A stretch of 64,000 nt of DNA from JBMYRH01 sp049602155. Its GTDB lineage: Bacteria; Myxococcota_A; UBA9042; PHBI01; JBMYRH01. The notes under the pieces are model-generated. The model was not told where the DNA came from, made no database searches, and saw only the letters and a program-made list of their open reading frames with translations. Below, piece by piece: positions 25,014 through 36,331 of this stretch. The stretch is taken from positions 62,001 to 126,000 of the forward strand of contig JBMYRH010000010.1 of the NCBI GenBank assembly GCA_049602155.1, read 5' to 3'. Each line of letters starts with the position of its first letter. Positions within the stretch are counted from its first letter, which is position 1. The translations under genes and the position numbers were made by a program.

Positions 25014-26435
25014 ATGAGTACGCCAATTGCCCCTCAGCAAACGCAGACACAGGTTGAGCAGCGTCAAGAGGAGCCCACCCAAAAGAGAGGGATGGGCGGC
25101 TCGGCGGCGGTTCAGCTGAAGGCACAGCTGGGCGGGAAGGCCTACGCTGAGCAGGCCGCTATCTTGGCGCCCCCAGGGCCTTGGGCGACCCAAGGCGCGA
25201 CGACCGATGCCCTGCAAGCGAAGGGGCCGATGGACGGCACCGACGCGGTGCACGCCGCGGCGGCCCACGGGGCACAAGGCGGTGGCGGGGCGCTTCCGCA
25301 CGCTGGCGCGATTCAGGCCGCCTTCGGGGGCCACGACGTCTCGGGCATCTCGGCCCACGTGGGCGGCCGGGCGGCCGAGGCGAACGCGGCGATGGGCGCC
25401 AGCGCCTACGCCAGCGGCAACGATGTGGCCTTCGCGAGTCAGCCCGACCTTCACACCGCGGCCCACGAGGCCGCGCATATCGTCCAGCAGCGTGGCGGCG
25501 TGTCGCTGGAGGGGGGCGTTGGCAAGGTGGGCGACAGCTATGAGGCCCACGCGGACTCGGTGGCCGACGCGGTGGTCGCCGGCAAGTCCGCCGAGCCCCT
25601 GCTCGACAAGATGGCGGGTGGGTCGAAGGGCGCCGGGGTTCAGCAGAAGGCCGTGCAGCAGAAGGCTACGCAGCAGGACGCTGTGCAGCAGGCCGGTGGT
25701 GGCGCCGCGCCGGCGGTAGATCCCGTCGTTCAAGGGTACCTGGATGACCCGACGAGTCACCCTCGCTACGGTGACTTCGCCGCGAAGTCCCGCGCTACGA
25801 CCATCCCGGCCAGCGTCTGGGGGCGAGCCTGGGCCTCTGCGGTTCGGGCCGTCCACGATCCAGTCGTCGCGGCCCGAGCGGGGCACTTCGAGTCGGTGGC
25901 GAATCTGCTACGCCCCCACCTGATGCCGCCGGTCACCGGGAAGGTGTCGTTCTATTCGGGGTATGGTGCGCGTCCCGAGGCGGTGAAGCGTGGCTGCAGC
26001 ATACTCGAAGAGGCGCCAGGCGCAGCGGTCTTCGACGCGCTGGACCTGACCAGTGCCTTCGCTAGCTGGAGCGATGTGCGTCCGCTCTGGGTCACGCTCT
26101 CGACGACCTTCGCGGCCAACATTCAGAGGACGGTCCATGCGTACCTCAGCTACTGGAACGCCGGCTCGATCTACGTCGGAGATGAGATGCCCATTTTGCG
26201 GGACGCAGGTATTCGGCGGCAGCACCACCCCGTGGCGCCGAAGATGTCCGGCACCACGGCGGTTGACCACACCGTGCTCGACGCCAGCGGCAACCTGACC
26301 GACGACGACGCGACGATGGGAGAGGCGGCGTGCCGCACGGCCCTCGATGCCTGGGCCGCCAAGTCACCCGCCGCCCAGGACCGCGAGTGGGCGACCTTCC
26401 GCGGCATCGGCGGCGGCGGAGGAGGGACACCATGA
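25014..26435 (+). CDS. DUF4157 (eCIS-core) protein with CD38/ADP-ribosyl-cyclase-like C-terminal domain
   Basis: A 473-residue protein with three parts. (1) A Gln-rich disordered N-terminus. (2) A DUF4157 metalloprotease-like domain with HEAAH at 151-155, a following EAHAD and the usual FGGHDVSGISAHVGG lead-in; this domain marks many cargo or toxin proteins of extracellular contractile injection systems. (3) After a QQ-K repeat linker, a C-terminal domain (about 240-405) whose motif order matches ADP-ribosyl cyclase/CD38: FYSG (313-316), ILEEAPG (330-336), then W359-x-T-L-S-x-x-F-A, V374-H375, and E391 in DEMPIL. Human CD38 uses W189 in FWKTVS--FA and catalytic E226 at the equivalent places. 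An NAD-consuming toxin is the inference. ATG 25014 follows GAGG. No eCIS structural genes are in the window. Confidence 0.75.
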   Translation: MSTPIAPQQTQTQVEQRQEEPTQKRGMGGSAAVQLKAQLGGKAYAEQAAILAPPGPWATQGATTDALQAKGPMDGTDAVHAAAAHGAQGGGGALPHAGAIQAAFGGHDVSGISAHVGGRAAEANAAMGASAYASGNDVAFASQPDLHTAAHEAAHIVQQRGGVSLEGGVGKVGDSYEAHADSVADAVVAGKSAEPLLDKMAGGSKGAGVQQKAVQQKATQQDAVQQAGGGAAPAVDPVVQGYLDDPTSHPRYGDFAAKSRATTIPASVWGRAWASAVRAVHDPVVAARAGHFESVANLLRPHLMPPVTGKVSFYSGYGARPEAVKRGCSILEEAPGAAVFDALDLTSAFASWSDVRPLWVTLSTTFAANIQRTVHAYLSYWNAGSIYVGDEMPILRDAGIRRQHHPVAPKMSGTTAVDHTVLDASGNLTDDDATMGEAACRTALDAWAAKSPAAQDREWATFRGIGGGGGGTP

Positions 26436-27403
26436 CGGCTCCCCGTTCCGAGCGCTTCGAGTCGTTCCTGGCCAGTGTCCGACAGCCACCCCGGACGCGC
26501 GAGGAGCATGAGAGCTACGACGTGTGGTCACTCCGTGGTCTCGAAGGAGATGAGCGAGACGAGGCCGAGCGGATCCTCATCGAGCGTCTGGAGACCTTCG
26601 ACGGCGACCGCCGCCCTGTCGAGGCCCTGGCGGTCCTCGGCGCCGCCGGGTCCGAGGGCGCCCTCAAGGCGTTGGAGGACAGCGTGGCGAAGGCGGTGGC
26701 GACCGGCCACCACGGCGCGGCGTTGCTCGTCATTCAGGTGCTACAGGACCGCCGGCGCGTGAAGAAGAGCGACGTCATCAAGGTAGCCGTGAAGTCCCTC
26801 CGCGACGGAGACTTCACGGCCCAGACGAGCGCCGCGGCGCTGCTCGCGCGGGTGTCGCCCAAGCGTGCCCCCGACGAGATCTTGAAGGTCCTGGCGACCA
26901 TGCCCCTCGACTTTGTTCGCGGCCGGCTCTATGACGCGCTCTTGACGGCGCTGGGGCTGAAGGCTGGCGCCCACGATCCTCCCGGGACGCTCGCCCGCCT
27001 CGGCGTCCTCGTCGCCGGACACACCCACGCGGCGCGCGACGCGGCGCTGGCCGAGCTCACCCCGATCGTCGAGAAGGTCCGCGCGGGGAAGACCGGTAAA
27101 TCGGCGGGCATCTCGAAGGGGAGCGGGAAGCGCGCCGTCGGGGCCGTCATCGATCGCTTGAAGCGGGGCGAGGCCCCCGCCAGGGCGGAGATCGACAGCC
27201 TCACAGACGACGGAAAGGCCTACGTCGCGGCCTGGTGCAAGGCGGGGGTACCGAGCCAGGTCGCGGCCCACTACCAGACCCTGGAGGCGCTCGGTGATAC
27301 GAGCGCGCTGCCCATCGTCGACGACGCGCTGACGTGGGACGACGACATGCTCCACGGCGCACGTCCACACCTCGAGCGACTGCGCGGGGCGCTGTCCTCC
27401 TAG
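26432..27403 (+). CDS. HEAT-like helical protein, candidate immunity partner
   Basis: A 323-residue, almost entirely helical protein with HEAT-like repeats (for example RPVEALAVLGAAGSEGALKA; FTAQTSAAALLARVSPKRAP), a Lys/Gly-rich loop (about 225-240), and no signal peptide. Its ATG overlaps the stop of the DUF4157 gene in an ATGA junction, so the two are translated together. The frame is open further upstream, but the overlap and GGAGG at 26419-26424 support ATG 26432. Because cytosolic helical proteins encoded directly behind polymorphic toxins are often their immunity proteins, that role is proposed; no family match is claimed. Confidence 0.7.
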   Translation: MTAPRSERFESFLASVRQPPRTREEHESYDVWSLRGLEGDERDEAERILIERLETFDGDRRPVEALAVLGAAGSEGALKALEDSVAKAVATGHHGAALLVIQVLQDRRRVKKSDVIKVAVKSLRDGDFTAQTSAAALLARVSPKRAPDEILKVLATMPLDFVRGRLYDALLTALGLKAGAHDPPGTLARLGVLVAGHTHAARDAALAELTPIVEKVRAGKTGKSAGISKGSGKRAVGAVIDRLKRGEAPARAEIDSLTDDGKAYVAAWCKAGVPSQVAAHYQTLEALGDTSALPIVDDALTWDDDMLHGARPHLERLRGALSS

Positions 27404-27488
27404 GTCGATCAGGGGGGCCAACAAGAGGGGCCGCCCAGACCGTGTGTCGAGGCTGGGGATTCTCTAGACTGGCCGTGACGGAGATCGG

Positions 27489-27832
27489 ATGTACGAGCTT
27501 ATGCCATTCCAGCAGTGCACAGCGACTGCGGGCGAGGAGGCTCCGGAGGTCGAGGAGTCGAGCCGTCGACGCGAGGCTACGGCGCACGCCGAGGGGTACG
27601 AAGCCCAGGCGGCGGCGCTCATCGACCTCGTCAAGGCCGAGCTCCTCGCGGGGCGGGGCACGACGGGCTTCGTGCTTTGGACGGGCGGGGACACGACCCG
27701 GACTGGATCGCGGATCACGCTACGACCCTGGTGGCCAAGCAGGTTGCTTCGGCCGGGCGGCTTCGTCGCGTCCTCGCCGGTGCTCCTGACGCCGTTCAGC
27801 AGACGCTAGAGCAGGCTCTGAGCGCTCCCTAG
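27489..27832 (+). pseudogene. Small helical protein interrupted by a frameshift
   Basis: From ATG 27489 the sequence reads MYELMPFQQCTATAGEEAPE and on through AQAAALIDLVKAELLAGRGT with protein-like composition, then loses it near 27680. In another frame, protein-like sequence resumes at about the same point (HDPDWIADHATTLVAKQVAS, ending VQQTLEQALSAP at 27832). Joining them needs one frame change around 27675-27695, next to GGGCGGGG. It may be a decayed gene, a sequencing error in a G-rich run, or a recoded gene. Nothing identifies its function; it follows the toxin-immunity pair. Confidence 0.4.
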
Positions 27833-30537
27833 CGCCTGAAGACCAGCCAGTCTTCGACGGCCAGCGCGTCGGCGCCGAGCTGTAGCCAGGAGGCGATGGC
27901 GTCAGACGGGGTGCACACGATGGGCTCGAATGCGGTGTTGAAGCTGGTGTTGGTCACCATCGGTACGCCGGTGAGCTGATGGAAGTGGCTTATCATCGCG
28001 TGATAGACCGGGCTGTGGGTCTTGTGGACCGACTGCGGGCGGGTGGTGCCGTCGACGTGTAGCACGGCGGGGATCTCCCCTTGCTTGTCCTCTCTCACCG
28101 GCACGGTGAAGAGCATGAAGCGGCTGTCAAAGGGCGTCTCAAACCAGTCTGCCTCGTGCCCAGCCAAGATCGATGGACCAAAGGGGCGCCACCACTGGCG
28201 TCCCTTCATCGTGTTCACCCTGGCCTTCATCTCCGCGCTGCGCGGATCGCTCAGGATCGATCGGGCACCCAAGGCCCGAGGGCCAAACTCAAGCCGCCCT
28301 TGGAACCAGCAGACGACCTTGCCTTCAGCGACAAGCTCTGCGGCGTCCTGACTGATATCAGGGCGTCGCTCGGCGCTAAGCCCGAAGCGCTTCAGGGTCT
28401 CGCCGACCTCCTCGGAGCTGAATCCGGGCCCGTAATAGGCGTGCTCCATCACCATTGGCTGCGCTTCGCCGGTGATCTCAAAGTGGGCCTCGAGCGCCGC
28501 GCCGAGCGCCGTGCCGGCGTCATTGGCGGCGGGCTGGACGAAGATGTCTTTGACGCCAAAGCGCCTTCGGATGCGTTGGTTCATCGCGCAGTTAAGCGCC
28601 ACGCCGCCAGCGAGGCAGAGCTGCTCGGCGGCTCTTCCCCCGAGCCCATCACGGATGAAGGCCTCGACGGTCTCTTCGAGCGCACGCTGGGCGCTCGCGG
28701 CCAGGTCCATGTGGCCTTGGTGCATGGGATCTCCCCAAGCGCGCTTCAGGTGGGCAAACACGGGCTCGAGCCCGTGGTCGTGGATGCTGTAGTCGTGGCG
28801 GTCTCGGGCGGAAAGAAACCGGCCCAAGTCCATGTTCGGCTGACCATAGGGCGCGAGCCCCATGGTGGAGCCTGCGCCGTGGTGACCGAAGCCTAAGATG
28901 GTCGTCAGGTACTCGTAGACGCCGCCGATCAGGCTGTCGCCCGAGGTCTGAGCCCGGTGCTGACTGCGCTCCCGGCCATCGCCCTCGCCCGGGCGCTGGC
29001 ACATCACATCGAAGACGCGATGCAGTGCGCCGTCTCGGGGCTCGAAGAAGGCCGCCGTCTCTCGCTCACCGCGGCCATCTACGGTGAACGTGCAGGCGTC
29101 TGGGAGCCCGCTCACTCGGTAGGTGCTCGCGGCGTGCGCGAGGTGATGTGGGATGTACATCACCTTGCCGGCTTGGATGGTCCGCGGCGGCCGGCTGGGG
29201 TCGGTCACCGAGTAGGTCGGGAGGAAGTGAGCGGGGATGCCGTTATAGGCCACGACGTCGACGTCGTCCCAGGTGAGCCCGGCGTCGCTGAGCACGCTCT
29301 CGATGGCGCGCTCGGGGTAGCTCCACTGGATCGGGATACGTGGCCGCGAGACCACGGTCTCGCCTGGGCGCCCACGGGGGTGCCAGCCGAGCTGTTTGCG
29401 TCGCCGAAGTCGCTCCTCTTGGACCGAGCCGACGAGCTGGCCATCGACCAGCAGCGAGGCCGCGTGGTTCGCGAGCGTCGTGCAGGCGATGCCGAGGATC
29501 GTCAGCGGTTTGTCTTTGGCGGCCTTCACGAGCCTCGCCGGGCCGGTCAGCAAGGCCTCGGGGACCTCGCCGCGCAAATCAAAGCCCGCGTGCTGGGCCT
29601 CGAGGTCTCCGGCTTCGAGGGCCCGAGCGAGGCCGGGGACCTCGCTCGGCTCAAGGCCAAAGGTGTCGGCGAGCACGCGCTCGAGCGCGATCGCCGAGTC
29701 GCTGACCAGGACGACGTCATACGCCGGCATGTCGACGTAGATGAGCGCTGCGTCCACGGCCTCGGGGTGCGTCGCGATACCCGCGCTCCGGAGCTGGTCA
29801 GGGGCTGAGTTGTCGAGCCCCAAGACGGCCACCGTGGCGTCGGAGGAGTCGGTGACCAGGCTAGCGCCGACGGTCTCGATGGCGTCGATGACGGCGGTGA
29901 TGAGCGCGGCCTCGGCGCCCTCGCCGGTCAGCCGGATGGTGGGGTTGAGTGGCAGGTCGAGGTTGGGGTCGATCTTCACCCAGGGGTAGAGCACCTCATA
30001 AGGCAGCAGAGAGGCCTTGGGGTTCACGAAGCGCGCGGCGCCGCCGAGGTGCGCCATCATCTCTTGGATCACGGGGCGCCAATCGGGCCCAGTCGGGCGG
30101 GCGAGGCAGTGCACACAGGCGACGATGTGTTCGCGGTCCCTCGGCGGGAGATCGGGGGCAGGGATGGGGGCCAGTCGGAGCCCCGGCGCCTCGGTCTCCG
30201 GGAGGTCGCCCTCGACCATGAACGGGAGCTCTCGTGAGCGGGCAGTCGCGATGGCCGCATGCCACCACGGCAGGGCGCGGTCGGGGACGGCGCCCGTCAG
30301 CACCAGCCCTGCGCCGTCGCGGAATCGGTCGTCGACGAAGCGGATCAGATCAGGCAGGTGTCGGACCGACCAAGGGGTCACCTCATGGGCCAGCGCGACC
30401 AGGTCTCCGGCCTTGATGGCGTCGCTCACCTGGGTCACGGCGGCCTCGAATGCCTCGGCGCGCCCAGTGACTTGCTCCCACAGCTCGGGGAGGTGGGAGG
30501 GGAAGTCGACGGTGGGGATCGGTGACGCAGCGCTCAT
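27829..30537 (-). CDS. Carbamoyltransferase (NodU/CmcH family) with a 340-residue N-terminal extension
   Basis: The C-terminal 560 residues match O-carbamoyltransferases: start LTILGIACTTLANHAASLLV (about 347), the HHLAHAASTY segment with conserved His, CLAGGVALNCAMNQRIRR, and the ATP-site WFQGRLEFGPRALGARSIL. These enzymes move a carbamoyl group from carbamoyl phosphate to a hydroxyl of a sugar or antibiotic. The N-terminal 340 residues are not part of the family and contain HIVACVHCLARPTG and WVKIDPNLDLP; not recognised, but they recall radical-SAM-associated or glycan-acting domains only weakly. Divergent, 50 bp apart, from the GYPPCC protein at 30588, its likely functional partner. Confidence 0.85.
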   Translation of the reverse strand: MSAASPIPTVDFPSHLPELWEQVTGRAEAFEAAVTQVSDAIKAGDLVALAHEVTPWSVRHLPDLIRFVDDRFRDGAGLVLTGAVPDRALPWWHAAIATARSRELPFMVEGDLPETEAPGLRLAPIPAPDLPPRDREHIVACVHCLARPTGPDWRPVIQEMMAHLGGAARFVNPKASLLPYEVLYPWVKIDPNLDLPLNPTIRLTGEGAEAALITAVIDAIETVGASLVTDSSDATVAVLGLDNSAPDQLRSAGIATHPEAVDAALIYVDMPAYDVVLVSDSAIALERVLADTFGLEPSEVPGLARALEAGDLEAQHAGFDLRGEVPEALLTGPARLVKAAKDKPLTILGIACTTLANHAASLLVDGQLVGSVQEERLRRRKQLGWHPRGRPGETVVSRPRIPIQWSYPERAIESVLSDAGLTWDDVDVVAYNGIPAHFLPTYSVTDPSRPPRTIQAGKVMYIPHHLAHAASTYRVSGLPDACTFTVDGRGERETAAFFEPRDGALHRVFDVMCQRPGEGDGRERSQHRAQTSGDSLIGGVYEYLTTILGFGHHGAGSTMGLAPYGQPNMDLGRFLSARDRHDYSIHDHGLEPVFAHLKRAWGDPMHQGHMDLAASAQRALEETVEAFIRDGLGGRAAEQLCLAGGVALNCAMNQRIRRRFGVKDIFVQPAANDAGTALGAALEAHFEITGEAQPMVMEHAYYGPGFSSEEVGETLKRFGLSAERRPDISQDAAELVAEGKVVCWFQGRLEFGPRALGARSILSDPRSAEMKARVNTMKGRQWWRPFGPSILAGHEADWFETPFDSRFMLFTVPVREDKQGEIPAVLHVDGTTRPQSVHKTHSPVYHAMISHFHQLTGVPMVTNTSFNTAFEPIVCTPSDAIASWLQLGADALAVEDWLVFRR

Positions 30538-30587
30538 GCAGGGGTGATGCTACCCGTCTCGACGCGAGGGTGCTACCGTCCAGAGTC

Positions 30588-31373
30588 ATGAGCGTCACCC
30601 CGGACCTTTTGCCTGGCCTCGATCCGCCCTTCCTCATCGAAGAGGCGCTCCTGCGTGACGGCCAGCGGCGCGTCGTTCAGCTGCTCGCGCCGAGCGCTGC
30701 GCGGCTGAGCGCGAGCGTCGCCGAGGGGTTCAAGGTGCAACCCTTCGACGGGGATGTGCGCGTGCCCATCGAGGAGGTTGACCCCCGGGCTGAGGCAGGC
30801 GGCCATGTCTCGGCCTTCGTCGGCCACGCGGTCGACGTCGACAGGGCCTTGCTCTTACACGACATCGTGTGCCGTGCGGCAGACCTCGCCTTGAGAGCGT
30901 CCATGGCGGAGCTGCAGCGGCAGCTGGGCTACCCACCGTGCTGTATCGGCGCGTACGTCGGCTCCGACGACTACGGGGATGGCCCGATGCTCGACAGGGT
31001 CGCTGGGATGAGCCCGGCAGAGGGGCTGCCCGCGGTGAACAACATCTTCGTGATGGAGCATCGACTTATCCCGCATTGGCCATGCCAGTTCGGGTGCGAA
31101 GCGAGCGCCACTCAAGGTGCGGCTGCGCTTCGTCTGATTGAGTCGAAAGAGCCGTCTCGCGGTCCGGCGCTCCGTGCGCTGCTGACGGCCCCGGTCAAGG
31201 CGTGGGATCGCCTCCGCTTCGTGATGACGCACGGCGACGCCGCTCAGCTCACGGCCGAGCGCATCACGCGCGCCCCGGTCGTGCTCGCCGCCGAGCCCTT
31301 CACGGCGTTCCATGCAGCGCTCCCGACCCTCCCCGAGGGCGGCCATGCGCTCCACTTCAGTCGCTTGCCCTGA
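30588..31373 (+). CDS. GYPPCC-motif protein, 261 aa (DUF483-like)
   Basis: Characteristic features are LGYPPCCIGAYV in the middle and a later HWPCQFGCEAS, giving a CC pair plus a C-x-x-x-C that could hold a metal or Fe-S centre. GYPxCC proteins of the DUF483 type are found across bacteria and archaea without known activity. No signal peptide. ATG 30588 is used; an earlier in-frame codon at 30522 lies inside the divergent gene. The divergent carbamoyltransferase 50 bp away suggests a shared modification pathway (inference). Confidence 0.65.
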   Translation: MSVTPDLLPGLDPPFLIEEALLRDGQRRVVQLLAPSAARLSASVAEGFKVQPFDGDVRVPIEEVDPRAEAGGHVSAFVGHAVDVDRALLLHDIVCRAADLALRASMAELQRQLGYPPCCIGAYVGSDDYGDGPMLDRVAGMSPAEGLPAVNNIFVMEHRLIPHWPCQFGCEASATQGAAALRLIESKEPSRGPALRALLTAPVKAWDRLRFVMTHGDAAQLTAERITRAPVVLAAEPFTAFHAALPTLPEGGHALHFSRLP

Positions 31374-31391
31374 CGCACCCCCGTTTGGCGC

Positions 31392-31925
31392 TCAGTCGAC
31401 GATCCTGAAGCTCGTCGCCTGATAGCGATTGTCGACCACCTTGCCGGTCACCGCTGCGCGCCTCACGACGTTGCACATGCCTCGACGCGCATGAGCGTCG
31501 CCGTGGTCGTCGAGCTTGGAGCCGTCGACGAAGTATGCGTTGCCGTCGATGCGGACGGCGAGGTCACAGCCAGGGGGCTCGTTGAGCCCAAAGTTGCATT
31601 GACCGCAGGAGGCCTCGACCTCCACGGCGTCTTTCGGGATAGGGCCCACGGGAGCCTTGACCGCTTTGGGTGCATGCCCTGTGACTTTGGGGGTGTCGAC
31701 CGCCTCGGTCACCGCGGCGACTTGCACCTTCACGGGCGCAGAGGAGGCCTTTGCCGTGGCGCTTGGTGCCGCGGCCGCCGTCGCCTCCTCAGTGGTCTTT
31801 GTCGCTTGAGTTGTGACCTCGGCGGGCGCTTCGGCGTCTCCCTTGGCGCAGGCTGTGGTGCCTAGGACAAGGGTGAGCATGAGGACAGTCACAAGAGGGT
31901 GAGGTCGAAGGTGATTGAGGGTCAT
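31392..31925 (-). CDS. DUF6370-like lipoprotein, 177 aa
   Basis: Lipoprotein signal with Cys26 (LGTTAC), a long Ala/Thr/Val linker, then a compact domain VEASCGQCNFGLN, CDLAVRIDGNAYFVDGS, DDHGDAHARRGMC and a final VTGKVVDNRYQATSFRI. This order of conserved Cys, Asp-His-Gly-Asp and His residues is that of the DUF6370 family of exported proteins, biochemical role unknown; the C-x-x-C and His residues suggest metal binding. The ATG overlaps the stop of a 30-codon frame upstream in a TCATGA junction (31922-31925), suggesting coupling. Confidence 0.75.
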   Translation of the reverse strand: MTLNHLRPHPLVTVLMLTLVLGTTACAKGDAEAPAEVTTQATKTTEEATAAAAPSATAKASSAPVKVQVAAVTEAVDTPKVTGHAPKAVKAPVGPIPKDAVEVEASCGQCNFGLNEPPGCDLAVRIDGNAYFVDGSKLDDHGDAHARRGMCNVVRRAAVTGKVVDNRYQATSFRIVD

Positions 31926-32014
31926 GAGTGCTCCTTCAAGGCCTGCTTTCGTAGGCGTAACAAGGTCGTGAGGCCGTAGGTGATGAGGCTAAAGAAGAGC
32001 CCCTCAAGTGTCAT
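31922..32014 (-). CDS. Very small membrane peptide, 30 aa
   Basis: Begins at ATG 32014 and reads MTLEGLFFSLITYGLTTLLR with a short charged tail (LRKQALKEHS): one hydrophobic helix plus a basic end. Its stop overlaps the start of the DUF6370-like lipoprotein by 3 bases, and its start overlaps the end of a 54-codon frame (32004..32168). It has no ribosome-binding site of its own, so translation would depend on the upstream frame. Could be a coupling leader. Confidence 0.4.
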   Translation of the reverse strand: MTLEGLFFSLITYGLTTLLRLRKQALKEHS

Positions 32015-32168
32015 AAGTGAGCGCGAAGGCCAAGGGGAAGTCACCGATGCTCCACCCGTTGGTGATAGCGGGAGGCGCGCAGGCCGTCGTACCCAAGCGC
32101 GCGCCGATACGCGATGTCGACGACAGGTAGGTGACAAACGCCTGGATGTAGAGGGTGATGCGGTCCAT
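32004..32168 (-). CDS. Small hypothetical protein, 54 aa
   Basis: ATG 32168 is preceded by GCAGGAG at proper distance (AGGAG about 8 bases upstream). The peptide reads MDRITLYIQAFVTYLSSTSR, then GARLGTTACAPPAITNGWSI and a short end FPLAFALTYDT. It is followed with overlap by the 30-aa membrane peptide and then the lipoprotein gene, making three nested frames that share stop/start bases. Not recognised; the good ribosome-binding site is the main support. Confidence 0.4.
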   Translation of the reverse strand: MDRITLYIQAFVTYLSSTSRIGARLGTTACAPPAITNGWSIGDFPLAFALTYDT

Positions 32169-32295
32169 GCGTCGGACTCCTGCTGCCGTGTTGTGAGAGC
32201 TTGCGAGACGATCGCGCCCCTCTTTGAAGCGACCCTCGGGCGGATGCGTTAGACTCGGCGAGGGGCCCATGCGGGGCCCGACCTCAGGAGCCTCG

Positions 32296-32674
32296 GTGTT
32301 TCAAGCGCGCACTCTTCGTCGTAACGCATGGACGCAGCGCGCGATCTTGGTCGGCGCCGTGGCCACCTACCTCTTGGGGTACGCGGCGATACGCTCCGAG
32401 CATCTGTTGGTGCACGCCGTGTCGTTTGCGGGGAGTGATGACGTTGAGGGCCCGGCGGTAGCCTCGCATGACATCAAAGCTGGGGACTTCGGGGCGCCGA
32501 TGCTCGGCCCATCGACGACGCTCGCGACGCTCATAGCGGGGGTGGTGTATTGGCCGGTGACCAAGGCGGAGATCGTCTACTGGAACATCGTCGAGCCCCC
32601 TGGGAGTCCCTATGACGGCGCGATGCTGCCGCTGCCAGACCCCAAGCGCTCTACGCTGCCTGCGCCGCCCGGCG

Positions 32675-32688
<14 letters not shown>
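32296..32688 (+). CDS. Single-pass membrane protein, about 130 aa
   Basis: GTG 32296 follows AGGAG (32286-32290) at five bases and is preferred; an ATG at 32269 in frame would add nine residues but has poorer spacing to its GAGGGG. A hydrophobic segment near the N-terminus (AILVGAVATYLLGYAAIR) anchors it, with a second moderately hydrophobic stretch around TTLATLIAGVVYWP. The C-terminus is Pro-rich. No family recognised. The 3' end overlaps glmS on the opposite strand by 14 bp. Confidence 0.55.
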
Positions 32689-34507
<1,819 letters not shown>

Positions 34508-34510
34508 GGC

Positions 34511-35956
<1,446 letters not shown>

Positions 35957-36028
35957 GGACTCCTCGGGTCGCGCGGAGTGTAGATGATCGCATCGGCCGC
36001 GTCGAACCTCAATCGAGGACCGTCGCAC

Positions 36029-36331
36029 CCCGATATTCGATGCGAGGGATCAGGGCCCAAGAACCGCGGAGTTTAGCGGCTCAAACCTTGAGTCTCTCGA
36101 CCTGAATGAGGGATAGTGGAGGCATTGAGGCGCCCTTGGAGCGCCTCACGCTTCGTCCCCGTAGATGCGGGCCGCTATCACCGCCGAACCTCAGGGTTGG
36201 CAGGTGGTAGGTGGCGAGGTATAGGGGCCACGAATCGAGCTGGTTGGCGAGCCTCCGGGGTGAGCGCAGCCACCGATAAGCCCTCACAGCGATCGTATCT
36301 CCTCGCCCTATCACGACGCGAGGAGATGGTG
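36029..36331. other. Intergenic region between glmU and ilvE
   Basis: Divergent promoter region for glmU and ilvE. It contains a 7-bp perfect hairpin GAGGCGC/GCGCCTC with a 7-base loop at 36127-36147, but no U run and no readable branched-chain leader peptide, so attenuation is not supported. No RNA gene recognised. Open frames crossing it lack ribosome-binding sites. Confidence 0.4.

Noticed and set aside
36127..36147. Branched-chain attenuator before ilvE
   Set aside because: Hairpin lacks a U tract and no leader peptide rich in Leu/Ile/Val codons was found.
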